The notes beneath the pieces are model-generated. The model saw nothing but the letters and a program-made list of their open reading frames with translations, did not search any database and had not been told where the DNA came from. 64,000 bases of DNA. Origin: Agapanthus africanus. Its lineage: Eukaryota; Streptophyta; Magnoliopsida; Asparagales; Amaryllidaceae. The position numbers and the translations under genes were made by a program. Location of the stretch: assembly GCA_030015575.1 (NCBI GenBank), contig JASDDO010000001.1:319023595-319087594 (forward strand). Direction: 5' to 3'. Below, piece by piece: positions 10,764 through 22,669 of this stretch; positions within the stretch are counted from its first letter, which is position 1, and the number at the start of each line of letters is the position of its first letter.

Positions 10764-11744
10764 GCCCAGAAGTTTGTGAAGGAAAGGGTCCAATTTTGTA
10801 TTCTCATTTTGCCTAGTTTTAGTGTTGTTCTTCTTCCTCTTCTCACCTCTTCTCCATTAAACTTGTAGTGAGCTTTTGAGTGAAGAGTGATGAATAAAGA
10901 AGACCATTTTTATTATTATCATGCTTGTCTCTTTCTTTACTTGTTATAATTGTTGTAACTTTAAATTCGTTAAGTAGTTGTTATTTCTTTGTTGTTTCTT
11001 TCTTCTCTTTTTTTCTTTATCCTTACATACGACAATGATACTTACGCTCGATCCTCGCCAAGGTGAGGTCGCAAACAGTTAGTCGTATTCTTCTAATCTC
11101 CTTCTTTCTATCTTCCTCTTTTGTTTGTTTTATTTTTCCGTATTATGAAGTGTGAGTAGTTTTATACTTGTTAGGGTAGGATAAGGGAAGTTTGAGAGAA
11201 GGAAATCTCTTTCACTCTTTCCTTGCCCAACAACTTAAATCGACTCCCGTTAATTGAACCACAATCCGCTCCTTACGGCACCCTATCCTACATGATAGCG
11301 GTGATTCCGTAGTGAGACCGGTTGTGGTTGAATTAACCGGAGGTTATGGATAAGAGCCAAGAACGGACGGACAAGCACCAAAAGGAAGGACTATGCGTTG
11401 GAAAGCCTAGCTTATACTCGCAAGTTCCTTCCTAGTCGTGCTAATCCTCGTTGTTGCCGATTACCGTAACACCGATATTAAGAGGGGCAACGAAAGATGT
11501 GGAGACTCCTAACTCAAACTAACCTAATCCTAACCCTAACAAGCTCTCTTTAAATATCAACTTAACACTTAGATAACCACAACAAAAATCTGAACAACCG
11601 GACTTAACTCGTAGAAAAACACATAGAAAAAGATTCCCATCTCCCTGCGGACGACCCGTACTCAACCGGCTAGCTACGTGCGAAACCGTCTTGATTGCGG
11701 TATTTAAACTAGAACTTGAACACGCACTTATCCTATCAATCAAA

Positions 11745-11762
11745 TGGCGCCGTTGCCGGGGA
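11745..11762 (+). other. AthD primer binding site (tRNA-Asp type)
   Basis: TGGCGCCGTTGCCGGGGA, two bases after the LTR, the classical Athila primer site complementary to tRNA-Asp. It supports the lineage call independently of the protein. Confidence 0.92.
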
Positions 11763-13026
11763 GACGGTAGTTTATTTCCTTGTGTAATTTCGGGTTAATT
11801 TGTAAGTATAAAAAAAAACGAAAAAAAAAATATACTTTGTAAAAGAAACCATCTTGTTATTCTTGATTAGTTTTTGTGCAAGTGTGCAGGAAATACGAAG
11901 CTCAAGATCGACGCCAAAGACGTTGGAAATACGGAGTTCAAGTACAGTGCCAAAGACGTGGGAAGATAGACCCACATTTTCGCGGCTACACCGCGACGGA
12001 CAAAACGAAGCATACGGTCTACTGTACAAATCTGGAGCAAATACAGTGAGCAAATCAAGATTCAGTACATCCAGAAAAGCAGAGGACTCCAAGACCAGCA
12101 ACCAGAAAAAAATTGTGATCCCAATCTCTCTGTCTAGCCGCTGAACCGCGGCCATATCTGGTGTTTGGCCGCGGAAACGCGGCTAGTTGGTGCCTTCGGG
12201 TTGCCAAAAATTTTTGGTGAGTCTCTCTTGCTTCTTCCACTCCTCTGAGCTCCACTGAATTGTGTTTTCTGCAGGCTTCTTTGCGCAAACTCTTCTCCCC
12301 CTTCCAATAAACTGTTCTTGTGCAGGATTCTTTGCGCCGCAAATAAAAATTGTTTGCAGTTGATTTGTTACTGCTTTGCATTTCTTTAATACGGACTTAA
12401 GGGGCTTGAAACCAATCCAGATTGGGTGGGGATTTCATCACCCTTCCCAGGACCCCGGAAATCACTAAAGCATATGCATTGTCCATTGTAAATTAAAAAA
12501 ATACTAGACTTCAGCCCTAAGGACTTCGCGCTCATTAGGAGAAGATAAACCTTGTTTAGAACCTTGCTTAACCGTATATTGTTTACGGGGTGTCTAGGAA
12601 AGTGTTAAAGGCGCAACCGCCGAAAGAGAAAGGGTTATTTAATTAAGGAACTTCGCGAAAGTGTTGGACAACCTCCCCTTATCTCTGCACTTACCTGGCC
12701 TCGTGATCAGTGTATTTTTAAGCCTGTTTCTCGACACTGTTTAACTTCGACAATCAAGTTCAGGAGCAGGTCTAGTAGACCTAGGTTACCCTAGATCTAG
12801 GTGTGATTGTGCATATCTTGTTTGTGATTGCTTAAGCCGTATTTCCGTACATACTTCTGTAAATCTCTTTCTAAAAACAAAAGAAAAAAGAAAAAATCAA
12901 AAACTTTTATAAAAACTTGCCCTTTTGTCGCCAAATCCATTTTCACCCACCACCCATCGCCTTTCTCCATTGACGTTTTCTTACCCTCACCTTCTCCGCT
13001 TTGACTATACTAAACTCGTTTAGTGT
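11763..13026 (+). other. AthD untranslated leader
   Basis: Noncoding. It holds GC-rich CCGCGG words at 12137-12186, a duplicated TGCAGGNTTCTTTGCGC word (about 12270 and 12324), an inverted repeat CCAATCCAGATTGG near 12414, and the 12590-12675 module shared with the copia elements. Just before the gag start the sequence is rich in pyrimidines. Confidence 0.7.
12590..12675 (+). ncRNA. Leader RNA module in AthD, shared with copia elements
   Basis: About 86 bases aligning to CopF 58398-58483. The last 43 bases (12633-12675) differ at only two positions from 58441-58483, including 29 identical in a row. Predicted parts: a small hairpin GGCG-CAAC-CGCC, then GGTT pairing with AACC around an inner CGC-GAAA-GTG tetraloop hairpin. 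It lies about 350 bases before the gag ATG. The role is unknown. Confidence 0.6.
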
Positions 13027-16000
13027 ATGTCCGCTTGGACTCGGGACACTAGCGCCCGTCTAGTCCGCGTTACGTTAGTCGCGGCCGACTACGCGATCGA
13101 CTCCGAAGTCGATACTCCGTCCACTCCTCTTTCTCCCCTTCCTTTGCCGGCCAACTCCGACGTTGACCGGAATTCTGTTCATACATCCTCACCTTCACCT
13201 TCACCTTCACCAACCTCTTCTTCCGCGATGTCGGGATTTAATCCGAACATCTCTTTGACCACCCCTGGATTGGCTCCACCTCCTACGGAGACCAATCTTC
13301 CACCACCTCCGCCTGTTGTAGCGCCGCAGCGAATTGCGCTCCAGGATCGTTTCTACCCCACCCGTTCTGCACTTCCCACCTGCCTTTCTCTTCCTCCGGC
13401 CAATGGGGACAACTTTGAAATTAAGCCCCATTTCATCAACATGCTTCCACGTTTTCATGGGCTTGAATCTGAAGATGCCTATATCTTCATTAACAAATTT
13501 CAAAACGTCTGTGCCATGATGAAAACAACCCAGCTGTCGGACGATGCTATACGTCTATGGGTCATTCCGTTCACTTTATGCGATCTCGCAGAAAAATGGC
13601 TGTATAGCACCGCTTCCCACTCAATCACCAGCTGGGACGAGTTTGTTAAAGCGTTTCTGAAAAAATTCTACCCAAATCATAAGACCGCAAGAATTCGAAA
13701 TGAGATCAACCAATTCTCCCAGCTTCCTTCTGAACCCTTCTGGAAGTGCTTTGACCGGTACAAAGACCTTCTTGTTCAGTGTCCTCACCACGGTATAGAG
13801 AAATGGCAACTCTGCCAAACCTTATACGAGGGACTGAACCCAGCAACGAAGCAGTTGCTGGAAACCATCTGTCAGGGCCACTTCCTATCCAAATCTGACG
13901 AGGAAGCGTGGCAGTTCTTTGACGATCTTGCGGAGCAAACGCTACAGTGGGAGAGCACCAGAACGACTTCTTCTTCTTCTACCTCCACTTCTACCGGTCA
14001 GTCTAGGGTAGGAATCCACCAACTCGATGTCTCTATTGCGATGAAAGCTGAAATGGCTGCAATAACACGAAAGCTTGAAGCGATAGAGAGCAAATTTTCT
14101 GCTCCTGCCCCCACACCTGTTCTCCCCCTTCGTACCATCTGCGCTTGTTGTTCCGACCCTTCCCACTTGACCGAAGAGTGTCCTTACAATCCACCCTCGC
14201 AAGGACAGGATCAGGTTAATGCTGCCTTCCAGCAAAGACCGAGGAATGATCCATACTCTTCCACCTACAATCCTGGTTGGAGGAACCACCCCAATTTCGC
14301 CTGGAATCAGAATCAGAATCAATTCCAGGGCAACAATTTCCAAAGGGCCCCTCCGCCGCAACAACAAGCGCAACAACAAACTCAGTATCAGCAGCCCTTC
14401 CAACCCCAACCTTACCAAAACCAGACGAACAACTTTGCACCCAACAACTCTTTTCCACCAAACAACAACTTTGTTCCGTCCAACAACGATAAGGTTTCCT
14501 CGCTCGAGCGAAGTCTGGAGGCGTTCGTTAAGCAGTCGACCCAATCCACCGCCAACATCCAGTCTTCGATTCAATCTTTAGTGCAACACACTGCCGCACA
14601 CGGGCAAAGCATCAAGACCATCGAGGCCCAGATTGCACAACTGAACGCGGCCTTGAGCGAGCGAGAGAAGGGGAAGCTCCCGTCTCAGCCACTTCCAAAT
14701 CCCGGTCACCCACATAATGCACATGTTGCTCTTGAACAACAAAACCATAATGTGAGTGCCGTGACCACACTGAGATCAGGGAGGATGCTGCCAAACAACA
14801 TTGGCAAACGGATCAATGATGATGCCCCGGCCGCTGCTTCTTCTTCTTCTCCTTCTTCTTCTTCGTCTTCCGAGCCTATTCTCCGTTCTTCACAAGGCTC
14901 TCCCTCTTCTTCTTCTGCTCTGAACGGACCCACTTCTCACTCCACGAAAACACCTATTCTGGGATCCGTTCCAACTCCAAAATCTCCTCCTCCAGTATTA
15001 GACTCAACCAATTTTCAAAATGTTCCATTTCCAAACCGGTTGAGGTCTAACAAACAAAATCCACAAATGGAGAAGATTTTGGAGTTATTCAAGCAAGTTA
15101 ACATTAACATTCCTCTTTTAGATGCTGTCCAACAAGTCCCATCTTACGCGAAAATCTTAAAGGACTTGTGCACGAAAAAGAGAAAGTCTCAGGTACCCAA
15201 GAAAGTTTTCTTGGCTAGTGCAGTGAGTGATGCCCTTACCCAATCTTTACCACAAAAACGGAAGGACCCTGGCTGTCCTACGATTTCAATTACTATTGGG
15301 GATAAGAACATCAACCGCGCACTATTAGATCTTGGTGCCAGTGTTAACTTGCTTCCGTATTCAGTATACGAGCAATTAGGCGTCGGAGAGCTGAAACCCA
15401 CCCACTGCACTCTCCAGATGGCCGACCGATCGATCACCCATCCTAGGGGTGAGCTAGAGGATGTGTTAATAAAAGTCGGGGACTTCATATTCCCCGTCGA
15501 CTTCATTGTCTTAGATACACAGCCTGTAGCTAACCCCCGGAGTCAAATTCCGGTGATACTCGGTCGCCCATTTCTCGCAACCTCAAATGCTGTGATCAAT
15601 TGTCGCAATGGTTCAATGAACCTCTCTTTTGGAAATATGACGATTGAACTCAACATTTTTAGGTTGGGGAATCAGCCCGCCGAACCTAATGCTCATATAC
15701 TGGATGTTTGCTCGATCCAGGAGATCACACCAGAAGAGTGTGAATTCGAGGAGTTTCTGTTTGAACACGATAATCTTGACGCCACTAGTGCGTTTCTCTT
15801 CGAACCTGCTGCTGCTTCTGCGCCCGACAACGAATACGAGTGTTTCACATTCTTGAACGATCTTAGCCGCGCACAACCCGAGTTTGAATCTTTTGACTTT
15901 TCGGATGAGTTACCTGAACCATCCGACTCGGTTTCCTACACTCGTTTTGAACCTTTGCTGGAGTCCTTTGAGTTCGAGACCCTTGCACCAGTCTTGCCTT

Positions 16001-18915
16001 CCATCATTTCACCTCCAACGCTCGAACTCAAGCCGTTGCCGTCTCACCTTAAGTATGCTTACTTAGGTGAGAACGAGACCCTCCCTGTCATCATTTCGGC
16101 GTCTCTAGCTCCAGAGCAAGAGAAAGCCCTTCTCGCGGTCTTGCACAGCAACAGGCAAGCTTTTGGCTGGTCCATGGCGGGCATCAAGGGGATTAGTCCC
16201 CTAATCGTTGAGCATCATATTCATCTGATGGATGATGCCAAACCAGCCCGGGATCCACAAAGACGTCTTAATCCAGTCATGAAGGAGGCTGTGAAGAAGG
16301 AGATCGTCAAATGTCTAGATAGTGGTATCATTTACCCTATCTCTGATAGTCAGTGGGTTAGCCCCATTCATGTTGTCCCCAAGAAGTCGGGCATCAAGGT
16401 CATAACCAACGAGGCGAATGAGTTAATCCCTACTCGCACCCAAACTGGGTGGCGAGTTTGCATTGATTACAGAAAACTCAACGCCGCAACGCGGAAAGAC
16501 CACTTTCCGCTACCTTTCATTGACCAGATGCTGGAACGATTGGCCGGACATGAGTACTATTGTTTTCTTGATGGCTACTCTGGCTATAATCAAATTCCCA
16601 TCGCCGAAAAAGACCAGGACAAGACCACTTTCACTTGTCCTTTCGGCACGTTTGCATATCGACGCATGCCCTTTGGGTTATACAATGCGCCCGCTAACTT
16701 CCAGCGGTGTATGATGGGAATTTTTTCGAACATGGTGGAAAAATTTCTGGAGATTTTCATGGATGACTTTTCCATCTTCGGCGACTCCTTTGACGAGTGT
16801 TTGCTGCATCTTGACGCTGTCCTTACCCGATGTAAGGACAAGAATCTCACTTTGAACTGGGAGAAATGCCACTTCATGGTGCGCGAAGGTATTGTCTTAG
16901 GACATATCATCTCGCAAAATGGCATAGAGGTCGACAAAGCAAAGATTGAGGTCATTTCCAATCTGCCTCCTCCCCGTTGCGTCAGAGATATCCGAGCCTT
17001 CCTTGGCCATGCCGGTTTCTATAGACGGTTTATCAAGGACTTTAGCAAGATTGCTAGGCCCTTGACTCTTTTGCTGGCCAAGGATACACCATTTGACTTC
17101 AACTCGAGCTGTGTGACTGCCTTCGAGTCACTAAAACGCTCACTCACTTCTGCTCCCGTTCTTTCTTCTCCTGACTGGACGCACCCATTCGAGATTATGT
17201 GCGATGCATCCGACTTTACCATCGGTGCTGTCCTTGGACAGCACATCAACAAGATGCCGTATGTAATCTATTACGCGAGCCGGACCCTGAACGACGCCCA
17301 ACTTAACTATACAACAACTGAGAAGGAATTCTTAGCTGTTGTATTTGCTTTAGAAAAGTTCAGGCCCTACCTCATCGGCTCTCCAGTCATTGTCTACACT
17401 GACCATTCTGCTCTGCGCCATCTTTTTGCCAAGAAAGATGCCAAATCTCGGTTAATACGTTGGATCCTCTTGCTTCAAGAGTTTGACCTTGTCATTAAGG
17501 ATAAACGAGGATGTGAAAACGTAGTTGCCGACCATCTCTCACGACTTCCTTCTTCGCCTTCGCTTCCAATTCCGATCAATGACGTTTTCCCGGATGAACA
17601 ACTCTTGACAGTATCTTGCGAACCCTGGTTCGCAGATATTGTGAACTATTTGGCCACGGGATTGCTACCGACCGAATGGTCACGTCAGGACAGACTTCGC
17701 TTCTTATCCCAAGTAAAACACTTTTACTGGGACGAACCCTACTTGTTCAAGTACTGTCCCGACCAGATTATTCGTCGGTGTGTCCCTGATGAGGAATTCA
17801 AGAGTGTGCTGTCATTTTGCCACGATCAAGCGTGTGGCGGGCATTTTGGGCCCAGAAAGACAGCTGAGAAGATCTTGCAATGTGGTTTCTACTGGCCACA
17901 ACTTTTCAAAGACGCTCACGACTATTGCAAGACTTGCTCCCGGTGCCAACACATGGGCCGGATATCCCGGAGGAACGAGATGCCGCTCCAACCGATCTTG
18001 GTTGTGGAGATTTTCGATGTTTGGGGGATAGACTTCATGGGGCCGTTTCCCAACTCTTTTGGGAACTTGCACATCCTTCTAGCTGTTGATTACGTCTCTA
18101 AATGGGTCGAGGCTGTGCCCAGCCGGACTAACGACAACAAGGTTGTCGTTAGGTTCCTTAAAGAAAACATTTTTTCCCGGTTTGGGCACCCCCGAGCGAT
18201 CATTAGCGACAATGGAAGTCATTTCTGCAATAAAACTTTCGAAGCCTTAATGCGGAAATACTCCATTAATCATAAGCTTTCTACGCCCTACCACCCCCAA
18301 ACCTGCGGGCAGGCCGAAGTTTCAAATCGGCAAATCAAGCAGATACTGGAGAAGACGGTTTCCAAGAACCGTAAGGATTGGTCTCTGAAACTCACTGATG
18401 CCCTTTGGGCATTTAGAACCGCTTATAAGACCGACCTTGGCATGTCTCCCTATCGGCTTGTGTACGGAAAAGCCTGCCACCTTCCTGTCGAAATCGAGCA
18501 TCGCGCATTTTGGGCGATAAAGGAGCTGAATCTGTCTCTTGAGGACGCGGGCAGCCATCGGAAGCTGCAGTTGAACGAATTGAGCGAGCTTAGGGATGAG
18601 GCTTACGATAACGCGGTTGTCGTTAAGAATCGAACGAAGGTGTTTCATGATAAACACCTTGTGCGCAAAACCTTCGTACCTGGTCAGCAGGTACTGCTTT
18701 ACGACACCCGACTTCACTTCCATCCTGGAAAGCTCAGATCTCGCTGGAAAGGGCCGTATTTCGTGCGGAATGTGTATCCGCAGGGCGCTGTGGATTTGGA
18801 GAATCCGAAGGACGGTTCACTCTTCAAGGTAAATGGACACCGATGCAAACCGTACCTTAGCGCCGAACCAACAGAGGAGCTCCTGTTCTTACAGGAGCCG
18901 GTTTACCCTGAATGA
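13027..18915 (+). CDS. Athila gag-pol polyprotein (1962 aa, open)
   Basis: Encodes the capsid and enzymes for AthD replication in one frame. Seen in order: gag capsid region about 130-310; a perfect CCHC zinc knuckle C372, C375, H380, C385; aspartic protease with LLDLGAS around D768 (DLG rather than the usual DTG/DSG, which I recall as common in Athila); reverse transcriptase with FMDD at 1244-1247; RNase H from about 1390 ([21 protein letters not shown]); integrase with an HHCC zinc region followed by D1669, D1728 and E1764, where the last two have the correct 35-residue spacing; and a C-terminal tail. No stop or frameshift is visible. The ATG at 13027 is the first in frame after a long pyrimidine-rich leader; an ATG at 13228 would also precede all domains. 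With LTRs only about 0.6% diverged, this is the best candidate here for an autonomous element. Confidence 0.93.
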   Translation: MSAWTRDTSARLVRVTLVAADYAIDSEVDTPSTPLSPLPLPANSDVDRNSVHTSSPSPSPSPTSSSAMSGFNPNISLTTPGLAPPPTETNLPPPPPVVAPQRIALQDRFYPTRSALPTCLSLPPANGDNFEIKPHFINMLPRFHGLESEDAYIFINKFQNVCAMMKTTQLSDDAIRLWVIPFTLCDLAEKWLYSTASHSITSWDEFVKAFLKKFYPNHKTARIRNEINQFSQLPSEPFWKCFDRYKDLLVQCPHHGIEKWQLCQTLYEGLNPATKQLLETICQGHFLSKSDEEAWQFFDDLAEQTLQWESTRTTSSSSTSTSTGQSRVGIHQLDVSIAMKAEMAAITRKLEAIESKFSAPAPTPVLPLRTICACCSDPSHLTEECPYNPPSQGQDQVNAAFQQRPRNDPYSSTYNPGWRNHPNFAWNQNQNQFQGNNFQRAPPPQQQAQQQTQYQQPFQPQPYQNQTNNFAPNNSFPPNNNFVPSNNDKVSSLERSLEAFVKQSTQSTANIQSSIQSLVQHTAAHGQSIKTIEAQIAQLNAALSEREKGKLPSQPLPNPGHPHNAHVALEQQNHNVSAVTTLRSGRMLPNNIGKRINDDAPAAASSSSPSSSSSSEPILRSSQGSPSSSSALNGPTSHSTKTPILGSVPTPKSPPPVLDSTNFQNVPFPNRLRSNKQNPQMEKILELFKQVNINIPLLDAVQQVPSYAKILKDLCTKKRKSQVPKKVFLASAVSDALTQSLPQKRKDPGCPTISITIGDKNINRALLDLGASVNLLPYSVYEQLGVGELKPTHCTLQMADRSITHPRGELEDVLIKVGDFIFPVDFIVLDTQPVANPRSQIPVILGRPFLATSNAVINCRNGSMNLSFGNMTIELNIFRLGNQPAEPNAHILDVCSIQEITPEECEFEEFLFEHDNLDATSAFLFEPAAASAPDNEYECFTFLNDLSRAQPEFESFDFSDELPEPSDSVSYTRFEPLLESFEFETLAPVLPSIISPPTLELKPLPSHLKYAYLGENETLPVIISASLAPEQEKALLAVLHSNRQAFGWSMAGIKGISPLIVEHHIHLMDDAKPARDPQRRLNPVMKEAVKKEIVKCLDSGIIYPISDSQWVSPIHVVPKKSGIKVITNEANELIPTRTQTGWRVCIDYRKLNAATRKDHFPLPFIDQMLERLAGHEYYCFLDGYSGYNQIPIAEKDQDKTTFTCPFGTFAYRRMPFGLYNAPANFQRCMMGIFSNMVEKFLEIFMDDFSIFGDSFDECLLHLDAVLTRCKDKNLTLNWEKCHFMVREGIVLGHIISQNGIEVDKAKIEVISNLPPPRCVRDIRAFLGHAGFYRRFIKDFSKIARPLTLLLAKDTPFDFNSSCVTAFESLKRSLTSAPVLSSPDWTHPFEIMCDASDFTIGAVLGQHINKMPYVIYYASRTLNDAQLNYTTTEKEFLAVVFALEKFRPYLIGSPVIVYTDHSALRHLFAKKDAKSRLIRWILLLQEFDLVIKDKRGCENVVADHLSRLPSSPSLPIPINDVFPDEQLLTVSCEPWFADIVNYLATGLLPTEWSRQDRLRFLSQVKHFYWDEPYLFKYCPDQIIRRCVPDEEFKSVLSFCHDQACGGHFGPRKTAEKILQCGFYWPQLFKDAHDYCKTCSRCQHMGRISRRNEMPLQPILVVEIFDVWGIDFMGPFPNSFGNLHILLAVDYVSKWVEAVPSRTNDNKVVVRFLKENIFSRFGHPRAIISDNGSHFCNKTFEALMRKYSINHKLSTPYHPQTCGQAEVSNRQIKQILEKTVSKNRKDWSLKLTDALWAFRTAYKTDLGMSPYRLVYGKACHLPVEIEHRAFWAIKELNLSLEDAGSHRKLQLNELSELRDEAYDNAVVVKNRTKVFHDKHLVRKTFVPGQQVLLYDTRLHFHPGKLRSRWKGPYFVRNVYPQGAVDLENPKDGSLFKVNGHRCKPYLSAEPTEELLFLQEPVYPE

Positions 18916-18978
18916 TCTTCCTCTGCCTACCTCCAAACTTCGGTTATCCAGCCACGAACAGCGGACACTGTTCCAAAT

Positions 18979-18991
18979 AAGTTTGGGGGTA
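18979..18991 (+). other. Internal polypurine-like motif 1
   Basis: AAGTTTGGGGGTA, identical to the motif at the 3' LTR (20587-20599), only 63 bases after the gag-pol stop. Confidence 0.6.
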
Positions 18992-19139
18992 TGTACAAAC
19001 CGTTTTGTTTATATTTGTGTATATTCTTTTTCTTTTCTTTAAAAACAAAAACAAATAAAATTTGTATATCACTAACCGACAATTTTGAACCTTCAAACTG
19101 ATCTCTTCATGCAACGACAGTGAGGACACTGTCCAGTTT

Positions 19140-19152
19140 AAGTTTGGGGGTA
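19140..19152 (+). other. Internal polypurine-like motif 2
   Basis: AAGTTTGGGGGTA again, 161 bases after the first, in a similar context (GGACACTGT about 20 bases upstream). Confidence 0.6.
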
Positions 19153-20586
19153 CGCTCGGTACGCATTTCTTACCTTCGCATTCATATGTATATTTTGCAT
19201 CTGCATATTTAAATCCATAAAATCCATAAAAATTTGAAAATTTTCTAAAAAATATAAAAACTTTTTTGTCAAGTTAGCTTGTGGAAGAACCCGGATTCAA
19301 CATTCGACGGTTTTTGTTTGAAAAAAATAGGAATAACTAGATCTTATGTTTGGATTTTGAAAACCTGAAAGATAACTCTCCTTTGAAGTTAACTATAGCT
19401 GATATACGTCTTTACATCACACTACACGTGTCGTAAGATTTTGGGAATTAGACGACAAGTCTGTCATGTTTAAACTTTTAAACAGATAAATGATTTTCTG
19501 GGGATCAAATAGGTATGTTCTGAAATAAGTAATGTCAAGAATAGTTTATGAAGTAAAGCGAATATGAAGGAATGTTATTGATGCCATAATTGGAGTTAAG
19601 TCGGAAAAATAACCCATCTAAAACTTGATTGGAATGATTACACACCAAACCCACTAAACACGTCTTTTATCCAAAAAAAAAATATTTGAACTGCCAGTTA
19701 TATCTCCGTTCGTATTGAATCATCTGATTTTCACGACAAACTGTCTTTTGTTTTTGGACCTAGGTAACTTGAGTAATTAAGTCCGCTGGGGTGTTTTTAC
19801 ACCTAATGCCCTAAAACCAACTGGTTTGGGTGCATTGGCCCAAAGCTCGCTAAGAAGCCTAGAAAGTCCAGTTTTAAAACAAAGTCAAGCAAGTGTTCTC
19901 TTCGAGTTAAAATTCCTAACGGTTCTTTGTGTGAGAATAATCTTGATAAAAGACAGGCTTTTAAAAAAAAATTTAACGGAGATATGAAGGTTTTACTCTT
20001 TGATAAAGACTATTGCACGTTCACAGAGGTGTGTATGAAATGAAAACAAGAAAAAGGTGGAGTGAAAAATACGACTTAGTTTCCTGTTAAGGAAGATAGA
20101 AATTCTGAAGTTGAAACCTTACTGGAAAACGAAACTTGAAAAATGCTTAACTCGTTATAAAACTTATGTGATCCTTTTAAAATTATTATCTGGGCTTTAT
20201 TGTGCGACATGATGACTTTAATCGATCCTTCTGGAACTTAACGACACTATTTGCACTGCACGTAAAGACATATAAAATCTGTAGTTAAATAAGAAGTGAG
20301 GTGTGAAAAATAAAGGTTCGATGATCTAGACTTAGGATTATAGAATTGTTATTTTCTAAAACAAAACATTAGGGTTTGAAGCTTAGTTATTTTACAAAAC
20401 CAACTTGACTGGATTTTGTGGGTAGTATCCGCTGAAAACCCTCAGGAGACAACACTCCTCCTACTAGGGACACCTAGAGGTTTAACGGCTTGTTGCACGT
20501 GCTCAGTGCAATCGCGTTCCCTGCGAAAGTGAGGTTAGGAAATTTTTTTGTGAATAAATGGGCTTTGCTCGGGACGAGCAAATGAT

Positions 20587-20599
20587 AAGTTTGGGGGTA
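20587..20599 (+). other. AthD polypurine tract
   Basis: AAGTTTGGGGGTA directly upstream of the 3' LTR start at 20602, the expected primer for plus-strand DNA. It is preceded by the word GACGAGCAAATGAT. Confidence 0.85.
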
Positions 20600-20601
20600 T
20601 T

Positions 20602-22190
20602 TGTTCATATCAGATTTTTGCATTTTCATACCGCCCAATTTTTATCACATTGCATATCCGTAGATACTCTTGAGCCGTGTTTGCTAGTCAATTGCAGGAT
20701 ACAGGTTCTCGGTTCCAAAACGATGAAATTCATGGAAAACACGAAAAAATCCGGGTTCCTGCCAACCACAGATAAAACACGGTCTCTGCTCTTCATCCGT
20801 ATGTTGCCAGATATCAATAGGAAGACAAAAGATCAAATCAATGTCATTCTCATGCATAAGGCTCAATGGTAGCACAAAATCCAAGAGATCTACGCGGAGC
20901 TCGAGGCAAATCATGACAAAATCTTGACAAAAAGTCCACCTTTCCCTCAACAGAAATTCTGGAAAATTCGTGAAGGAATTATGAAAAAATACATATACCA
21001 GAATTATGTACACAGAAGAACAGGGAAGCACCAAAAAGATGAAGGTCCAAATCCTCCAATGGGCCGCGGATCCGCGGCCAAAGTGGGGTCCAGGCCGCGG
21101 ATCCGCGGCCATATAGTGGCGGCAGTTGAAGATTTTTGGGGGGTGTTTTGGTCTTTTTGTTTAGGTTCTGGTGGTTGCCCTAGGGTTTCATTCTCTGGCC
21201 TATAAATAGCCTAGAAGTTTGTGAAGGAAAGGGTCCAATTTTGTATTCTCATTTTGCCTAGTTTTAGTGTTGTTCTTCTTTCTCTTCTCACCTCTTCTCC
21301 ATTAAACTTGTAGTGAGCTTTTGAGTGAAGAGTGATGAATAAAGAAGACCATTTTTATTATTATCATGCTTGTCTCTTTCTTTACTTGTTATAATTGTTG
21401 TAACTTTAAATTCGTTAAATAGTTGTTGTTATTTCTTTGTTGTTTCTTTCTTCTCTTTTTTTCTTTATCCTTACATATGACAATGATACTTACGCTCGAT
21501 CCTCGCCAAGGTGAGGTCGCAAACAGTTAGTCGTATTCTTCTAATCTCCTTCTTTCTATCTTCCTCTTTTGTTTGTTTTATTTTTCCGTATTATGAAGTG
21601 TGAGTAGTTTTATACTTGTTAGGGTAGGATAAGGGAAGTTTGAGAGAAGGAAATCTCTCTCACTCTTTCCTTGCCCAACAACTTAAATCGACTCCCGTTA
21701 ATTGAACCACAATCCGCTCCTTACGGCACCCTATCCTACATGATAGCGGTGATTCCGTAGTGAGACCGGTTGTGGTTGAATTAACCGGAGGTTATGGATA
21801 AGAGCCAAGAACGGACGGACAAGCACCAAAAGGAAGGACTATGCGTTGGAAAGCCTAGCTTATACTCGCAAGTTCCTTCCTAGTCGTGCTAATCCCCGTT
21901 GTTGCCGATTACCGTAACACCGATATTAAGAGGGGCAACGAAAGATGTGGAGACTCCTAACTCAAACTAACCTAATCCTAACCCTAACAAGCTCTCTTTA
22001 AATATCAACTTAACACTTAGATAACCACAACAAAAATCTGAACAACCGGACTTAACTCATCGAAAAACACATAGAAAAAGATTCCCATCTCCCTGCGGAC
22101 GACCCGTACTCAACCGGCTAGCTACGTGCGAAACCGTCTTGATTGCGGTATTTAAACTAGAACTTGAACACGCACTTATCCTATCAATCA
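20602..22190 (+). repeat. AthD 3' LTR
   Basis: 1589 bp, matching the 5' LTR with about 9 substitutions and one 3-bp insertion. It is followed by AATG (22191-22194), which are the first bases that follow the 5' LTR (spacer AA plus TG of the primer site), and then by the inverted copy. Confidence 0.93.
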
Positions 22191-22194
22191 AATG

Positions 22195-22669
22195 CGCGGA
22201 TCCGCGGCCCATTGGAGGATTTGGACCTTCATCTTTTTGGTGCTTCCCTGTTCTTCTGTGTACATAATTCTGGTATATGTATTTTTTCATAATTCCTTCA
22301 CGAATTTTCCAGAATTTCTGTTGAGGGAAAGGTGGACTTTTTGTCAAGATTTTGTCATGATTTACCTCGAGCTCCGCGTAGATCTCTTGGATTTTGTGCT
22401 ACCATTGAGCCTTGTGCATGAGAATGACATTGATTTGATCTTTTGTCTTCCTATTGATATCTGGCAACATACGGATGAAGAGCAGAGACCGTGTTTTATC
22501 TGTGGTTGGCAGGAACCCGGATTTTTTCGTGTTTTCCATGAATTTCATCGTTTTGGAACCGAGAACCTGTATCCTGCAATTGACTAGCAAACACGGCTCA
22601 AGAGTATCTACGGATATGCAATGTGATAAAAATTGGGCGGTATGAAAATGCAAAAATCTGATATGAACA
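22195..22669 (-). repeat. Inverted copy of the first 475 bp of the AthD LTR
   Basis: Reverse complement of 10157-10631 with one difference seen (near 22362). At its one site that distinguishes the two LTRs it agrees with the 5' LTR. It ends exactly at the LTR tip CTGATATGAACA, followed by the target duplication ACATT. Confidence 0.93.

Larger units (their letters stand above)
10157..11742 (+). repeat. AthD 5' LTR
   Basis: 1586 bp, TGTTCATATCAG at the start and ...TATCAATCA at the end. It contains two copies of an 18-bp perfect palindrome (10617-10634 and 10648-10665) and a TATA box at 10756. It is followed by a tRNA-Asp type primer site. Confidence 0.95.
18916..20586 (+). other. AthD 3' noncoding region, no env-like ORF
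   Basis: About 1.67 kb, AT-rich, with no long frame. Some Athila elements carry an env-like ORF here; none is visible, either lost or never present. Two internal copies of the polypurine motif AAGTTTGGGGGTA lie at 18979-18991 and 19140-19152, each preceded by a GGACACTGT word. Confidence 0.75.
10157..22669 (+). mobile_element. AthD: Athila-lineage Ty3/gypsy element with inverted right end
   Basis: LTRs 10157-11742 and 20602-22190 differ at about 9 positions (about 0.6%). The target duplication ACATT is at 10152-10156 and 22670-22674. The right boundary is not the end of the 3' LTR: bases 22195-22669 are the reverse complement of LTR bases 10157-10631, so the insertion ends in the inverted U3 tip. 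The intervening gag-pol is open over 1962 aa. The joined flanks match the uninterrupted CopE sequence near 27041-27060, which confirms the insertion point. Confidence 0.93.

Noticed and set aside
12590..12675. A hammerhead or other self-cleaving ribozyme in the shared module
   Set aside because: The GAAA loop is suggestive, but the CTGATGA core of a hammerhead is absent in all five copies.
13942..14574. 210-codon minus-strand frame inside AthD gag-pol
   Set aside because: It is the antisense of the Q/N/P-rich linker of gag; composition explains the lack of stops.
18916..20586. Env-like gene downstream of Athila gag-pol
   Set aside because: All frames are short and AT-rich; no signal peptide or membrane segment could be supported.
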